The position numbers and the translations under genes are program-made. The notes beneath the pieces are model-generated. The model saw only the letters and a program-made list of their open reading frames with translations. It was not told where the DNA came from and made no database searches. From Straminergon stramineum (taxonomy: Eukaryota > Streptophyta > Bryopsida > Hypnales > Calliergonaceae): a DNA stretch of 64,000 nt. Numbering within the stretch: position 1 is the first letter of the stretch; the number at the start of each line of letters is the position of its first letter. This document shows positions 61,633-64,000 of the stretch, in pieces. The stretch is from the NCBI GenBank assembly GCA_963920665.1, contig OY987263.1:45295218-45359217 (forward strand), read 5' to 3'.

Positions 61633-64000
61633 CCTTCAAGGCTCAAGTCGATAAACTGGAAAAGAGGTCGGGAAAGGAGCAATGTGTGGAGGAGGGGCTT
61701 CAAAAAGACTTGAAAGAGTCCTAAGGAACAGAGAAAAGCGACTGGAGGAATGGAATGCGGTCGAATCCGTGCATTGACTGCATTCCGGTCGAGGAGGAGG
61801 ACGACGACGATGGGAAACGGAGGATAGTGTCATGCGAAGAAGGTGATGATCCGGACTGAAGTCCGAACCCGAACCTGCGGAACCAAGCCTACTTCTGAAC
61901 CCAAACCTGGTGAATCTGCTCCGGACCGAATCCATCATTTCCGGAAGCACTCCCGGACGCAGAAGCATACGATAAGAGTTTACGGGCAGAGTGTGACTAT
62001 AAGGTCGAACCACCCATACCGGATCTCTTTAGCGATTCTGCAACATGTCATGAGCAGTATAACATGATGCAAATTCCCCCCCCCCTACAGAAAAATAGGA
62101 AATATATTGTAGAACCGCCCATTACCAGCCACTTAAGCATTTTGTGCATGATCTGGAGTAGTAGAAGGCATTGTTAATTTTTTGCCCTGTAGAGATAGAA
62201 ATGATGGGCGTTGTCAAGTTTTCATAATTTTTTTCCTTAAATTAAAATTGTTATGAATTTTAGAAGCCAAAAGTTGGCCAGCTCCCATCCCCAATACATA
62301 GATTCTTCCACCATTGCTCGTGTAAAGACTAATTTGGCTCTCAGAACGAAGTAGATGTGTCATTACTGTGATGGCTACAAGATGGTGGGAAACCCAAAAC
62401 TTATTGGTTACTTGTCAGTTGTCTCTTCGTTGAATTTCCCATTACCTATGTATTGACCATGGGTTTTGGCTAGTAATGGGTAGTTTTACCATAGGGACTA
62501 AATTGTTTTTGTAATTTAATTCCTGGAATTGAAATTACTACTCTATATGAAGCTTAGGAGCCTAAAGTTAGTCAAAATGCATGGCCAATGTCTAAACTAT
62601 TCCAAAACTTTCCATTCAAGAGACTACTTCTTGTTCACTTTGAAACTCAAGACTAGGGACATGTGTCATGACATTGTCATATCCATTGTCTTACTGCAAC
62701 CAAAATTTGAGGATTAATTTCTAAGAATTGATGGTCTAAAAGTTGCCACTCACACTGACTATAAGCCCATTTGTGAGAACCTATTCAAATCAAGCACTTA
62801 TCCATTCACCAACTTAGAAAGGCTCCATCTTCGGGGAGGTAGTGAGTGGTTGGAGTAGCAACATACATGTGAACAAATGATAGGGTATTTTAAAAATATG
62901 AGGGCAAAAAATTATAAATGGGTTTAGATTAATATAGGGTATTGAGAATGGCATTGAACGTCTTTGAAGTATTATAGGGTATGAAATAATAGGTCCCATT
63001 AGAAAATTACATAATGATAGCATGTGGAAAAAAAAGTCATACCCCCCTATAAGTGGTTGCTCGCACCTATATCCTTCTTTTTTTAATACACTGACCCCCT
63101 CCAGGGCTCCACAAGCCACATTCACCTCCCCTAGATCTCATTCAGCTTTTTGCCCATCTCGAGTACTACCATGCTATCAACAATTTTCAATGGTTCTCTA
63201 AGCTTTTATCAAACTCATAGAAGTTTTTGCCTACAATGTGGATGCCCAAGGTCAAACAAATTGTGGATAGATTGGTGGTGAGAAGAAGATTGTGGGAATG
63301 ATGTAGTGAACTCTTGGTTGTAGTGCTGATGGCAACCTATACTTTATAGAGGTGGCAAACTTCAGGTAAAGGTGCACGTGGTTTCTACAAGAGGTGATAG
63401 GGTGCGAATGGTGTTGTATCTAGGAAGGAACCCCCAATTGTGTTACCACTATAACAAAACATGGTAAAAAACACATTCAAAATTGAGTACAGTTCTTTTG
63501 ACCACAGTTTTGTGCAAGCCCACTATGATCACAATCAACTTCCTTTTCCATTATTGAATGCAATTTTTGAATTTTTGGATGTGTGATGTACCATTGGAAA
63601 AGGCGGAATACTTAATGTTTTAATAAGTGTGACACTTAGCAATCACTAACTACTACTCACAAAACTCCAAGTTCAGTGATATCTAGAACCTTATTAGAAA
63701 TAGCTTAAATTTTTTTTCCAAAAAACACGCTTTGCCTCTGTTGAAATTTTGCTATTCTATAGATTAAGTATATTAGGTTCTTAATTGAAAATGGATGCCT
63801 TTACCTTGTACAATATGATACTACTACCTAGAAAATATGGGGATAGTTTCAATGCTAGACAAACAATAGAAAACAATTTTAGAATTGAAAAAGTAATTTT
63901 TTGACTTTATGGGATTTAATTTTTTATAAAAATATATTGCCTTAGGTTTCTAATGAAGGCCCATAGACATGCCTATCAACATCATATAATATCTATAGCA
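61633..64000. other. Glutaredoxin upstream region and AT-rich DNA, no gene seen
   Basis: 61,633-62,050 is GC-rich and probably holds the glutaredoxin 5' leader and promoter. From 62,060 onward the DNA is AT-rich and I recognise no coding sequence or repeat structure. Confidence 0.5.

Noticed and set aside
1..64000. tRNA, rRNA or CRISPR arrays
   Set aside because: I saw no cloverleaf with A/B boxes, no rRNA-like sequence and no regularly spaced identical repeats; CRISPR is not expected in a plant nucleus.

Overview
This is nuclear DNA from a land plant. Genes are interrupted by many GT..AG introns, the proteins are plant-type (MLH3, a penta-EF-hand protein, NAD sorbitol dehydrogenase, a nepenthesin-like aspartic protease, a plastid-type glutaredoxin), and GC-richer exons sit in very AT-rich DNA full of decayed transposons. 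A bryophyte or other non-flowering plant is my guess; nothing in the window proves the lineage. All gene models were assembled by hand from splice sites, and the frame closes exactly from start to stop in all five.

Layout. 1-2,024: AT-rich upstream DNA with a hairpin. 2,025-10,505 (+): MLH3 in 23 exons, including a 14-nt micro-exon. 12,366-16,658 (-): a 179-residue penta-EF-hand protein in 10 exons, most of them tiny. 17,308-23,006 (-): a decayed Ty1/Copia retrotransposon with both LTRs, a primer-binding site and mutated catalytic residues. 25,230-30,406 (+): sorbitol dehydrogenase in 6 exons, followed at 30,895-31,140 by a broken 3' fragment of an aspartic protease gene. 31-52 kb: a gene-free repeat zone. 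52,236-54,317 (+): intact secreted aspartic protease in 3 exons. 58,886-61,632 (-): glutaredoxin with a WCPYC active site and a probable plastid transit peptide, 5 exons. 61.6-64 kb: nothing recognised.

The repeat zone is the most informative part. (a) Three solo LTRs of one family lie at 42.4-43.7 and 46.8-49.3 kb. Two are nested: a younger GC-rich copy sits inside an older AT-decayed copy in opposite orientation, each with its own 5-bp target-site duplication, giving a 1.2-kb inverted repeat. (b) At least six terminal-inverted-repeat elements share ends of the form TTAA-CCC...GGG-TTAA, the signature of piggyBac-type transposition. (c) A 172-bp CACTA-type foldback MITE and a 409-bp Mutator-like MITE with a perfect 10-bp target duplication lie 152 bp apart.

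The genes do not form an operon or an obvious pathway. They are independent housekeeping or metabolic genes: meiotic/mismatch repair, calcium sensing, polyol oxidation, secreted or vacuolar proteolysis, and redox control.
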